Positions 10,479-19,275 of a stretch of 64,000 bases of DNA are shown in pieces. A program made the position numbers and the translations under genes. The notes below the pieces were generated by a model. That model made no database searches and was not told the origin of the DNA. It worked only from the letters and a program-made list of their open reading frames with translations. The number at the start of each line of letters is the position of its first letter. Position 1 is the stretch's first letter. This stretch comes from Idiomarina aquatica (GTDB lineage: Bacteria; Pseudomonadota; Gammaproteobacteria; Enterobacterales; Alteromonadaceae): NCBI RefSeq assembly GCF_003987185.1, contig NZ_PIPS01000002.1:310001-374000 (forward strand), given 5' to 3'.

Positions 10479-11603
10479 ATGGCAGATAAAAAACTCAGTG
10501 GCGCAGGTTTGCGCGGACAATCAGCAGGCGAAACCGCATTATGTACCGTCGGTAAAACCGGCTCGGGCTTAACCTACCGTGGTTACGACATCAAAGAACT
10601 GGCAGAAAAGGTCAGCTTTGAAGAAGTTGCTTATCTTCTGGCCAAAGGCGAACTGCCGACTCAGTCACAGTTAGATGAATACCGCAAGCGTTTGAAATCG
10701 CTGCGTGTGTTACCGCAAGAAGTGAAAGACGTGCTTGAGCGGATTCCGAAAACAGCCCACCCGATGGACGTCATGCGTACCGGTTGCTCGATGCTGGGTA
10801 ACTTAGAAACCGAAACCAGCTTCGATCAGGCGGATGACCATATTGAACGCATGCTGGCGACGTTCCCTGGCATCGTCCTGTATTGGTACCGTTTTACCCA
10901 CGACGGCGTACGTATCGACACGGACTCAGAAGAAGATTCTATTGGTGCACATTTCCTGCGTCTGTTGCACGACAAAGCACCGTCTCAGTTGCACGCCGAC
11001 GTCATGAACACCTCGTTGATTCTTTATGCAGAGCATGAGTTTAATGCATCAACCTTTACCGCGCGCGTATGTGCATCAACGCTATCGGATATCCATTCTT
11101 GTGTGACCGGTGCCATCGGTTCCTTGCGTGGACCTTTGCACGGTGGTGCAAACGAAGCCGCGATGGAACTGATCGAAAACATGAAAGATGCTGACGATGC
11201 TGAAAAAACCCTGATGGGGATGCTGGAGCGTAAAGAAAAAATCATGGGCTTCGGTCATGCCATCTACCGTGAATTCGACCCTCGCAATGACATCATAAAA
11301 GCGTGGTCGAAGAAACTGTCTGAAGAAGTTGGCGACAGCCGCCTGTACGATGTGTCTGTGCGTTGTGAAGAAGTGATGTGGCGCGAGAAGAAACTGTTCC
11401 CGAATGCGGATTTCTTCCATGCCTCAGCCTACAACTACATGGGCATTCCAACCAAACTGTTTACCCCTATCTTTGTTATGTCACGAGTGACCGGCTGGAC
11501 CGCGCACGTAAAAGAACAGCGCGCCAACAACCGTATCATCCGTCCATCAGCGGACTACACGGGTCCAGAAGCCCGTCCGGTGCCGGCCATCGGCGATCGC
11601 TAA
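10479..11603 (+). CDS. prpC: 2-methylcitrate synthase
   Basis: A 374-residue citrate synthase-family enzyme that condenses propionyl-CoA with oxaloacetate. The N-terminus (GAGLRGQSAGETALCTVG) and GFGHAIYREFDPRND near residue 260 match the methylcitrate synthases of marine proteobacteria; housekeeping citrate synthase is longer, with an extra N-terminal domain. HGGANEAAM carries one of the active-site His residues. AGAAGGAA precedes the ATG at 10479. It stands between prpB and acnD in the methylcitrate operon. Confidence 0.94.
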   Translation: MADKKLSGAGLRGQSAGETALCTVGKTGSGLTYRGYDIKELAEKVSFEEVAYLLAKGELPTQSQLDEYRKRLKSLRVLPQEVKDVLERIPKTAHPMDVMRTGCSMLGNLETETSFDQADDHIERMLATFPGIVLYWYRFTHDGVRIDTDSEEDSIGAHFLRLLHDKAPSQLHADVMNTSLILYAEHEFNASTFTARVCASTLSDIHSCVTGAIGSLRGPLHGGANEAAMELIENMKDADDAEKTLMGMLERKEKIMGFGHAIYREFDPRNDIIKAWSKKLSEEVGDSRLYDVSVRCEEVMWREKKLFPNADFFHASAYNYMGIPTKLFTPIFVMSRVTGWTAHVKEQRANNRIIRPSADYTGPEARPVPAIGDR

Positions 11604-11631
11604 TTTGCTGTTAACAAACAGGTAGAGTTGT

Positions 11632-14229
11632 ATGAATTCTGAATACCGTAAAACGCTAAACGGTACCACGCTCGAGTATTTCGATACTCGGGCAGCCGTT
11701 GAAGCGATTGAACCCGGCGCCTACGATAAATTGCCTTATACGTCGCGGGTGTTAGCAGAAAATCTGGTGCGTCGTTGTCCACCGGAAATTTTGACACAAT
11801 CCCTCGAGCAGTTAATTTATCGTAAACGCGAACATGATTTTCCATGGTTTCCGGCACGCGTTGTTTGTCATGACATTTTAGGTCAGACGGCGTTGGTGGA
11901 TTTGGCCGGTCTGCGTGATGCCATCGCTGAGAAGGGCGGTGATCCGGCCAAAGTGAACCCGGTAGTACCGACGCAGTTGATCGTCGACCACTCGCTCGCC
12001 GTTGAACACGCCGGTTTTGAAAAAGACGCCTTCGAAAAGAACCGTGCGATTGAAGACCGTCGCAACGACGACCGTTTTCATTTTATTAACTGGACCAAAA
12101 CCGCGTTTAAAAACGTGGATGTTATTCCGCCCGGTAACGGCATCATGCACCAGATCAACCTGGAGAAGATGTCGCCGGTGGTGCAAGTTCGCGATAACGT
12201 CGCGTTTGTCGACACCTGTGTTGGTACAGACAGCCACACCCCGATGGTGGACGCGCTGGGCGTGATTTCGGTCGGTGTTGGCGGCTTAGAAGCTGAAAGC
12301 GTGATGCTTGGCCGCGCATCCTACATGCGCCTGCCGGACATCGTCGGTGTCGAATTAACCGGGAAGTTACGTCCGGGCATCACCGGTACCGACTTGGTAT
12401 TGGCATTAACCGAGTTCTTGCGCCGCGAGCGCGTGGTGGGTGCCTACCTGGAATTCTTTGGAGAGGGTGCTGACGCACTGACGGTTGGTGATCGTGCAAC
12501 CATCTCCAATATGACTCCGGAGTACGGTGCAACGGCGGCGATGTTCTATATCGACGAGCAGACCATTGATTACCTGAAACTGACGGGTCGTGATGATGAC
12601 CAGGTTGCGCTGGTTGAGAAATTTGCGAAAGAAACGGGTCTGTGGAGTGACAGCCTGAAGCATGTTGAGTACGAACGTGTGCTGCGTTTTGACCTGTCGA
12701 AGGTTGAACGTAATCTGGCCGGACCGTCGAACCCGCACGCGTTGTTGCCGGCGGCTGAATTAAGTGCTCGTGGCGTTGCCAAGCACATCGAGCAGCCCGA
12801 AGACGGCAAAATGCCTGATGGTGCCGTTATCATTGCGGCGATCACCAGCTGTACCAATACCAGTAACCCTCGTAATATGATTGCGGCTGGCCTTATTGCC
12901 CGCAACGCCAATAAGCTGGGACTAACCCGTAAACCGTGGGTAAAATCCTCGTTAGCACCGGGTTCGAAAACCGTAAAAATGTACCTGGAAGAAGCGGAGC
13001 TGCTACCAGAGCTGGAGAGTCTGGGCTTTGGCGTGGTCGCGTTTGCCTGTACCACGTGTAATGGTATGAGTGGGGCGTTGGATCCGAACATCCAACAGGA
13101 AATCATCGACCGTGACTTGTTCTCGACGGCGGTGCTGTCGGGTAACCGGAACTTTGACGGCCGTATTCACCCGTATGCCAAACAGGCTTTCCTGGCTTCA
13201 CCACCCTTGGTGGTCGCCTACGCCATTGCCGGAACCATTCGCTTTGATATCGAAAAAGACGTTCTGGGCTATGATCCCGATGGTAATCCGGTGACGCTGA
13301 AAGATATTTGGCCAAGCGATGAAGAAATTGACCAAATCGTCAAACAAAGCGTTAAGCCGGAGCAGTTCCGCAAAGTTTATGACCCGATGTTTAACCTGAG
13401 CGTGGACTACGGTGATAAGACCAACCCACTGTACGACTGGCGTCCAATGAGCACCTATATTCGCCGGCCGCCATACTGGGAAGGTGAATTTGTCAGTGAG
13501 AACACGCTGAAAGGACTGAGACCGTTAGCGGTACTGGGTGATAATATCACCACCGATCACTTGTCGCCGTCGAATGCCATCATGGCCGACAGCGCCGCCG
13601 GAGAGTACCTGGCGAAAATGGGTGTGCCGGAAGAAGACTTTAACTCCTACGCCACCCACCGTGGCGATCACTTGACCGCGCAGCGCGCAACCTTCGCGAA
13701 TCCGAAGCTGTTTAACGAAATGGTTCGCGATGAGAACGGCGAGGTGATACAGGGCTCGCTGGCGCGGATCGAGCCGGAAGGCCAAGTGGTGCGTATGTGG
13801 GAAGCCATTGAGCACTATATGGAGAAGAAGCAACCGCTGATCATTGTTGCCGGTGCCGATTATGGCCAGGGTTCCTCACGGGACTGGGCGGCGAAAGGTG
13901 TACGCCTGGCCGGCGTCGAGGTGATTGTGGCGGAAGGCTTCGAACGGATCCATCGTACCAACCTGATTGGTATGGGCGTTCTACCGTTGCAGTTCGAAGC
14001 GGGTACCACGCGTAAAACGCTGAACATCGACGGAACCGAAACCTTTGATGTGAAAGGCACGCCTGCCGCCGGTGCCGAATTGACCTTGGTTATTCATCGT
14101 GCCAATGGCGAGCAGTTGGAGGTGCCGGTTCAATGCCGTCTGGACACCAAAGAAGAGGTTTCTATCTACGAAGCCGGTGGTGTTCTGCAGCGCTTTGCCC
14201 AGGACTTTTTAGAAGCCGAGGCTGTTTAA
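11632..14229 (+). CDS. acnD: Fe/S-dependent 2-methylcitrate dehydratase
   Basis: An 865-residue aconitase-superfamily enzyme. The [4Fe-4S] ligands are in AITSCTNTSNP and FACTTCNGMSG, and the C-terminal swivel domain carries GADYGQGSSRDWAAKG. Its place directly ahead of prpF and the N-terminus NSEYRKTLNGTTLEYFD identify AcnD and not AcnA. AcnD dehydrates 2-methylcitrate to an isomer of 2-methylaconitate that PrpF must then rearrange, so the two genes replace PrpD. A GTAGAG precedes the ATG. The prpF start follows 11 bases after the stop. Confidence 0.95.
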   Translation: MNSEYRKTLNGTTLEYFDTRAAVEAIEPGAYDKLPYTSRVLAENLVRRCPPEILTQSLEQLIYRKREHDFPWFPARVVCHDILGQTALVDLAGLRDAIAEKGGDPAKVNPVVPTQLIVDHSLAVEHAGFEKDAFEKNRAIEDRRNDDRFHFINWTKTAFKNVDVIPPGNGIMHQINLEKMSPVVQVRDNVAFVDTCVGTDSHTPMVDALGVISVGVGGLEAESVMLGRASYMRLPDIVGVELTGKLRPGITGTDLVLALTEFLRRERVVGAYLEFFGEGADALTVGDRATISNMTPEYGATAAMFYIDEQTIDYLKLTGRDDDQVALVEKFAKETGLWSDSLKHVEYERVLRFDLSKVERNLAGPSNPHALLPAAELSARGVAKHIEQPEDGKMPDGAVIIAAITSCTNTSNPRNMIAAGLIARNANKLGLTRKPWVKSSLAPGSKTVKMYLEEAELLPELESLGFGVVAFACTTCNGMSGALDPNIQQEIIDRDLFSTAVLSGNRNFDGRIHPYAKQAFLASPPLVVAYAIAGTIRFDIEKDVLGYDPDGNPVTLKDIWPSDEEIDQIVKQSVKPEQFRKVYDPMFNLSVDYGDKTNPLYDWRPMSTYIRRPPYWEGEFVSENTLKGLRPLAVLGDNITTDHLSPSNAIMADSAAGEYLAKMGVPEEDFNSYATHRGDHLTAQRATFANPKLFNEMVRDENGEVIQGSLARIEPEGQVVRMWEAIEHYMEKKQPLIIVAGADYGQGSSRDWAAKGVRLAGVEVIVAEGFERIHRTNLIGMGVLPLQFEAGTTRKTLNIDGTETFDVKGTPAAGAELTLVIHRANGEQLEVPVQCRLDTKEEVSIYEAGGVLQRFAQDFLEAEAV

Positions 14230-14240
14230 GGAGTCGTCGT

Positions 14241-15419
14241 ATGGCACATAAACCGCAAATTAAGATTCCCGCCACCTATATGCGTGGCGGTACTTCCAAG
14301 GGCGTATTCTTTCGGCTGCAGGATCTTCCCGAAGCAGCGCAGCAACCGGGTGCGGCCCGTGATGCGGTGTTGTTGCGGGTGATCGGCAGTCCGGATCCTT
14401 ACGCTAAGCACACCGATGGCATGGGCGGAGCCACCTCAAGCACCAGTAAAACGGTGATTGTTTCAAAAAGCACTCAACCCGGACACGATGTGGACTATCT
14501 GTTTGGTCAGGTATCCATTGATAAACCCTTTGTTGACTGGAGTGGTAACTGCGGCAATCTGTCGTCAGCAGTGGGGCCTTTCGCCATTGCAAACGGTTTG
14601 ATTGATGCGGATAAAATCCCTCAAAACGGTATCTGTGAGGTTCGTATCTGGCAGGCCAATATCGGTAAAACCATCGTCAATAAGGTTCCGATCAGCAACG
14701 GTGAAGTTCAGGAAACCGGCGATTTCGAACTGGACGGCGTTACCTTTCCGGCAGCCGAGATTGCGGTTGAATTTATGGATCCGTCAGCAGACGGCGAGTC
14801 GATGTTTCCGACCGGCAATTTGATCGACGAGTTGGACGTTCCGGGTGTCGGTAAGCTCAAAGCGACCCTGATTAATGCCGGTATTCCGACCATCTTCCTG
14901 AATGCCGAGGATATTGGTTACAGCGGTACTGAGTTGCAGGAAGCCATTAATGGTGATGAGGCTGCGCTGGAGCGTTTTGAAACCATTCGCGCTTATGGCG
15001 CGGTTAAAATGGGGCTGATTAACGACGTCAGTGAGGCAGCGGCGCGGCAGCACACACCGAAAGTGGCGTTTGTCGCACCACCGAAAGGCTATGCCGCATC
15101 CAGTGGCAAGGTCGTCGAAGCGAACGAAATTGACTTACTGGTGCGTGCCATGTCGATGGGCAAATTGCATCATGCGATGATGGGCACCGCTGCTGTAGCC
15201 ATTGGCACAGCCGCAGCAATTCCCGGAACCACGGTTAATCTGGCCGCCGGTGGTGGCGATCGTACCCTGGTTAATTTTGGTCATCCGTCGGGCACGCTGC
15301 AGGTTGGCGCGGAATGTAAACAGGTAAACGGGCAGTGGACAGCCGTTAAAGCCATCATGAGCCGCAGCGCGCGGGTATTGATGGAAGGCCATGTGCGCAT
15401 ACCCGGTGACGTACTCTAG
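14241..15419 (+). CDS. prpF: 2-methylaconitate cis-trans isomerase
   Basis: A 392-residue protein of the PrpF family with a diaminopimelate epimerase-like fold. The N-terminus IPATYMRGGTSKGVFF and the Cys-containing SGNCGNLSSAVGPFA loop are family hallmarks. It isomerises the trans product of AcnD so the next hydration step can proceed. ATG 14241 has AAGGAG eight bases upstream; the longer frame from 14133 overlaps acnD and is not credible. It is the last recognised methylcitrate gene; its TAG stop begins a GC-rich hairpin. Confidence 0.94.
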   Translation: MAHKPQIKIPATYMRGGTSKGVFFRLQDLPEAAQQPGAARDAVLLRVIGSPDPYAKHTDGMGGATSSTSKTVIVSKSTQPGHDVDYLFGQVSIDKPFVDWSGNCGNLSSAVGPFAIANGLIDADKIPQNGICEVRIWQANIGKTIVNKVPISNGEVQETGDFELDGVTFPAAEIAVEFMDPSADGESMFPTGNLIDELDVPGVGKLKATLINAGIPTIFLNAEDIGYSGTELQEAINGDEAALERFETIRAYGAVKMGLINDVSEAAARQHTPKVAFVAPPKGYAASSGKVVEANEIDLLVRAMSMGKLHHAMMGTAAVAIGTAAAIPGTTVNLAAGGGDRTLVNFGHPSGTLQVGAECKQVNGQWTAVKAIMSRSARVLMEGHVRIPGDVL

Positions 15420-15438
15420 GTCGCGCTCTGGCGCGACC
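15419..15438 (+). repeat. GC-rich hairpin at the prpF stop codon
   Basis: An 8-base perfect stem (15419-15426 with 15431-15438) around a TCTG loop starts on the last base of the prpF stop TAG. No T-run follows. It resembles the REP-like elements in position and shape but not in sequence. Confidence 0.45.
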
Positions 15439-15462
15439 ATTCGGAGTATTGATGAAAAAATA

Positions 15463-15720
15463 ATGCAACAAAGCACCCAGATAAAACTACTGAAAACAGC
15501 AATGATTACCGGTATCACTCTGATTTTACTGGGTCATGTTGTTCTTATTGTCACGTTTGGCAATGACAACATTGATTTTCGTGGTTACATTCTGGGTGCT
15601 GCTATGAATGCGGTCGGGATTATTCTCTCGCTACCGACAAAAATTTATCTCACACTGCTGCTGATGGAACGCGAGGAGCGTGATAATAAAAATACGCATT
15701 GGCAGGATAGAATAAAGTAA
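15463..15720 (+). CDS. small membrane protein with two hydrophobic helices, unknown function
   Basis: An 85-residue protein with two hydrophobic segments (about residues 10-31 and 40-68, the second starting YILGAAMNAVGIIL) and a charged C-terminal tail (EREERDNKN). Small proteins of this type are common in marine gammaproteobacteria but I do not recognise a named family. The start is odd. A good ribosome site (CGGAG at 15442-15446) is spaced for ATG 15452, which opens only a three-codon frame ATG-AAA-AAA-TAA; its TAA overlaps the ATG of this gene as TAATG. One extra A in the A6 run would join the two. It may be cotranscribed with prpF. Confidence 0.65.
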   Translation: MQQSTQIKLLKTAMITGITLILLGHVVLIVTFGNDNIDFRGYILGAAMNAVGIILSLPTKIYLTLLLMEREERDNKNTHWQDRIK

Positions 15721-15733
15721 CCCACCATAATGT

Positions 15734-16342
15734 TCAGTCAGCGTAACCCCATGGCGTAGGTGGTGTGTCGACCGGTGAGGTCAAATCAAAATCGACCCGG
15801 AATTCCCGCCCTTCACGGATCAGCCGATAGGTGAAGGTATCTTCTGCAATGTACATTTGCCAAATATTACGGTTGGATTCCGGTGCGCCCAGTTCAATAA
15901 ACAGCTCTTTCGAATAAGCATCAGCCGGGAACGATTGAGCGCTCGCGTAGCCGCGCTCAACCGTATGACCCCCGTACATGGTCAGCGGATCGTAATTACC
16001 GTCGGGCTGACGGTGGTCGTGTTTTAGACTGATGCCGGAACCGGTTTGCGTGAGGATCCAGGTGCGCGAATGATCATCACCAACGTGAAACGGAATTTCA
16101 ATGCGTTGGTCACCACATTTGCGTACGTGCATAATGAGCGGGCCTTCAAAGCCGTCACTGGCCGGCGTATCGACCGTCACTTCGCCGGCAAATGCTTTAC
16201 CACAATGTTGATTAATCGCCGCAAAAAAATCGGCCTGAGCCTGAGTCGTCACTCGCGGAGCCGGCTTTACCACCTGTTGAGCCGCGACCGGCAGACTCGC
16301 GCAAGTAATCAAAGCAGACGCCATCAATATCAATTTGTTCAT
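15734..16342 (-). CDS. secreted protein of unknown function
   Basis: A 202-residue protein with a typical Sec signal peptide (Lys3, hydrophobic core to about residue 19, cleavage near VAAQQ). The mature part contains two Cys (in NQHCGKAF and VRKCGDQR) that could form a disulfide and is rich in beta-type segments. I recognise no enzyme motif. The histidines (FHVGDDHSRTW, LKHDHRQPDG) are suggestive of a heme or metal site, but this is speculation. The gene converges on the small membrane protein gene, with about 13 bases between them, and is not obviously in an operon. Confidence 0.7.
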   Translation of the reverse strand: MNKLILMASALITCASLPVAAQQVVKPAPRVTTQAQADFFAAINQHCGKAFAGEVTVDTPASDGFEGPLIMHVRKCGDQRIEIPFHVGDDHSRTWILTQTGSGISLKHDHRQPDGNYDPLTMYGGHTVERGYASAQSFPADAYSKELFIELGAPESNRNIWQMYIAEDTFTYRLIREGREFRVDFDLTSPVDTPPTPWGYAD

Positions 16343-16438
16343 GTTTAACCCAATAGCTGATCGTAGATTGAATCATGTTACCGGTTTAACGCTGACATGA
16401 ACACGTGCACCTGACCAGTTTTTTTACGGATTATTTGC

Positions 16439-18436
16439 TTAAGCGTCGGCCGTTTTAAACTCCATCGCCAAATCCTGTAGGGTGCGGGCGGCTTTGGCCT
16501 GATCCTGGGTGACTGCCTGGATTTCCTGAGAGCCGGTTAAGGTCAGTAACGACACCTCATTGACCGATTCCATGTTATTGGCAATGTCTTTAGTGACCGC
16601 AACTTGCTCTTCCGAGGCTGTTGCGATCTGCGTGGACATCTCGGAAATACTGGTGATGTCGGCGGCAATAATCTGGAACGCATTATCCAGTTCGCGCGCC
16701 TGCTCCTCGGTTGCCTGTGCAATTGACTGGCTTTGGTTAACGCTGTCATAAGCGTTGTCCGACAGTGAACGGAAGCTTGCTAACATCTCAGCAATCTCGT
16801 TGGTTGAGTTACGGGTCTGGCTGGCTAACTGTCGTACTTCGTCCGCAACGACCGCAAAACCACGACCATGTTCACCGGCTCGGGCCGCTTCAATGGCCGC
16901 ATTGAGGGCCAGTAGATTGGTTTGTTCAGCCACATTGTTAATCACATCGATGACGCGGTTGATATCAACGCTACGGGTTTGTAATTGCGTAATGACCTCT
17001 CCGACATGGCCGATGGCCTGTGCCAGCGCGCGTACTGATGTGATGCTTTCGCGCACTGCGGCAGCGCCTTTTTCTTTACTCTGCAGTGAATTGTCCGCCG
17101 CATCAGCAACGCGTTGGATGTGTTCACTGATCTCTTCTGCTGTCGTACTCATTTCTTCGGTCGCGGTCGCAACCTGTTCAATCTGCTTTTGCTGTTTGCC
17201 AATTTGTTCGGCATTTTGTTCCGCTGTCGAACTGGTTTCCTCGGTCGCGGTGGCAAGCTGAACACTCATTTGGTCAATTTTCTGCAGCGAATCGCTGAAT
17301 TTAGCCAGCAACTCGTTAAATGCTTTACCGATCCGGCCGAGCTCGTCTGCGCTTTTACTTTCCACGCGACGACGCAAATCCTTGTGAGTCATGACGAAAT
17401 CGATACCGCGCAGTAGTTCCGACACCTGGCTGTAGATACCACGCAGAATTAATACCGTTAGCGCAATAATCACCAGGATGACGGTGATGGTCAGCAGCGA
17501 CATAATCACCAATGACTGCAGCGTCTGTTCGCCGGTTTGCTTGACCTGAGCGCTGACACTGGCGAGAACCTGCTGATTTTTGCTGTGTATTAACGAAATA
17601 TAACGGGTGCTGGCGTCAAACCACTGGCGGCTGTCGACACGCTCAAAAACCTGACGATCGGTGAGCTGCGCGCGGAGCTGATTCACGGCGTTAAGTTCTG
17701 CCGACGTTCTCAGTGCATCAATCGTCTGCTGTAACTCGGCGTTCGCGATGTAATAGGCATTATCGATGAGCGCCTGTTGTTGACCGGCATAGTGTTGCAA
17801 ATCGGTCAGGTGGTCAATGGTAAATTGTTTTCCCGCCAGGTACGCAGCAATACTGGCGCGCTCCCGGCCGGCTGATTCGGCAGCGTTGGCAATTAACGAA
17901 TAAATACTCAGTTGGCGGACGACCTGAGCGTCCGTTGACGCGCTGACAACGTCATCAATCAGACCCATGACGGAACTGATCAGCTGAGTGTAGTTACGCA
18001 GCATGGCAGAGCGTTGCATGGAACCACTGTCGATTTGACGGCGCCAGTCATCAAGGGCGATGGTTTGTAACTTATCGATACGCGCCTGGGTTTGTGGGGT
18101 TAAGTCCAGCGTCTGCGCTATTTGTCGTGCACTGGCGATAAACTGCTGGATGGCGTCGCGAGTCTGCTGGCGTTGCTGTCGCAACTGTTGGACGTTATCA
18201 CTGGCAAAGCCTGACGCCATGGTCAATGCGCTTAAGCCGCGCTCGCGTTGTAATGCGGTAATCACCGGTGCGCTGGCCACCGTAAGATCGGCAAAGCGCT
18301 CGACGGTTTGTGCTTCCTGGTAACGGTTGTAAGTGGTTAGTACATTGCTTGCGGCCAGAATGATCATAAGCAACAGGGTGGGCAATACCAACAGTAGCAG
18401 TTTATTGCGCATGGAAAGATTTCGTAACCAGTTCAT
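16439..18436 (-). CDS. methyl-accepting chemotaxis protein with NIT (nitrate/nitrite-sensing) domain
   Basis: A 665-residue chemoreceptor. Order: a membrane helix near residues 12-32, a periplasmic all-helical domain with the NIT signature [15 protein letters not shown], a second membrane helix near 330-355, a HAMP segment, and the methyl-accepting signalling domain with the invariant hairpin tip ([19 protein letters not shown], shown by pattern). The NIT domain in other proteins binds nitrate or nitrite. I choose ATG 18436, with AGAGGGA upstream; the frame from 18481 would add 15 unneeded residues. No other chemotaxis gene is near, as is usual for scattered receptors. Confidence 0.9.
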   Translation of the reverse strand: MNWLRNLSMRNKLLLLVLPTLLLMIILAASNVLTTYNRYQEAQTVERFADLTVASAPVITALQRERGLSALTMASGFASDNVQQLRQQRQQTRDAIQQFIASARQIAQTLDLTPQTQARIDKLQTIALDDWRRQIDSGSMQRSAMLRNYTQLISSVMGLIDDVVSASTDAQVVRQLSIYSLIANAAESAGRERASIAAYLAGKQFTIDHLTDLQHYAGQQQALIDNAYYIANAELQQTIDALRTSAELNAVNQLRAQLTDRQVFERVDSRQWFDASTRYISLIHSKNQQVLASVSAQVKQTGEQTLQSLVIMSLLTITVILVIIALTVLILRGIYSQVSELLRGIDFVMTHKDLRRRVESKSADELGRIGKAFNELLAKFSDSLQKIDQMSVQLATATEETSSTAEQNAEQIGKQQKQIEQVATATEEMSTTAEEISEHIQRVADAADNSLQSKEKGAAAVRESITSVRALAQAIGHVGEVITQLQTRSVDINRVIDVINNVAEQTNLLALNAAIEAARAGEHGRGFAVVADEVRQLASQTRNSTNEIAEMLASFRSLSDNAYDSVNQSQSIAQATEEQARELDNAFQIIAADITSISEMSTQIATASEEQVAVTKDIANNMESVNEVSLLTLTGSQEIQAVTQDQAKAARTLQDLAMEFKTADA

Positions 18437-18536
18437 AGTCCCTCTTGCTCTGGCGTTACTAAATGACCCCATAGGATACAACAGGGTATCTCAATGCGTC
18501 ACTTAGGTTTCGTGGGTAACCCCAGGGAGGTATAGA

Positions 18537-19274
18537 CTAGGGTAACCAAATCTGGCCGAGTGGGGTGTCGGCGTCGTAATGGTGGGCAATTTGTGCCTGC
18601 AATAATTCGCCACAGGCTAAGGCATCAGTCAGGGCGTCGTGTGGCGCGTAAAATGGCAGGTTATAACGGTCACGGCTGTCGGCCAGTCGAATAGAGGCGG
18701 GCTTTTTACCAGTGATCTTATCCCACAGGCTGCGCCGGGTCCGGTGAAACCGTGCTTCGATCGCCATGGTGTCGATGACGGGGAAATGAATCGTCTCCTT
18801 AAGGCGCTCGACAAAAGCATCCTGTAAAAATGGCCGTTCGATGCCCGCGTAATGCACCACCCAGACTTTACCGGCTACGGCTTCCAGCAACGGTTCAATA
18901 ATGTTTGAGAGATCCGGTGCTTCGGCAATGGCGCTGTGGGTAATACCGTGGATGGTAATGGACTCTTCGGTAAGGCTACGACGCGGTTTAACAATCCATT
19001 GTTGGGCCTCATTGAGGTGTATACGTTGTTGCGTCATTGGGATAACGGCAATACTGATGATGCCGTGCTGTCTGGGATCAAGACCGGTGGTTTCGAAATC
19101 CACCGCAACCATTGGCACCTCTTTGATCGGTGTTTCAGCGGCTGCGATACCCTGTTGATAAAACCGTTTTAAGGCCGGATGTTTGGCGCGCTGAGCCAGA
19201 TCAGCGAAGCGTTTAGGCCAATTAAACGGCTGGCGGTCATGCTGTTTATCCTTTTGTGGGGCTAAATACAGCAT
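18537..19274 (-). CDS. DnaQ-like 3'-5' exonuclease (DEDDh type)
   Basis: A 245-residue protein with an exonuclease domain from about residue 50. Motif I is DFETTGL (Asp59, Glu61), motif II lies around ITHSAIAEAPDLS/VVHYAG, and motif III is HDALTDA, which gives the DEDDh set. It resembles the epsilon-like proteins found paired with DUF294 proteins and not the true polymerase III epsilon subunit, having an extra N-terminal helical segment (WPKRFADLAQRAKHPA). The ATG at 19274 follows the upstream DUF294 stop by one base, with GGGGA inside the end of that gene, so the two are translationally linked. Confidence 0.85.
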   Translation of the reverse strand: MLYLAPQKDKQHDRQPFNWPKRFADLAQRAKHPALKRFYQQGIAAAETPIKEVPMVAVDFETTGLDPRQHGIISIAVIPMTQQRIHLNEAQQWIVKPRRSLTEESITIHGITHSAIAEAPDLSNIIEPLLEAVAGKVWVVHYAGIERPFLQDAFVERLKETIHFPVIDTMAIEARFHRTRRSLWDKITGKKPASIRLADSRDRYNLPFYAPHDALTDALACGELLQAQIAHHYDADTPLGQIWLP

Positions 19275-19275
19275 A

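Noticed and set aside
12570-13106. Long antisense reading frame (178 codons) inside acnD
   Set aside because: It lies wholly within a clearly conserved gene, has no family resemblance and no ribosome site. It is a frame shadow.
11632-14229. Housekeeping aconitase A
   Set aside because: Placement between prpC and prpF and the AcnD-type N-terminus favour the methylcitrate dehydratase.
16755-17261. Ser/Ala-rich 168-codon plus-strand frame across the chemoreceptor gene
   Set aside because: It is the antisense of the methyl-accepting signalling domain; its Ser/Ala/Cys-rich composition is what the complement of that helical region gives.
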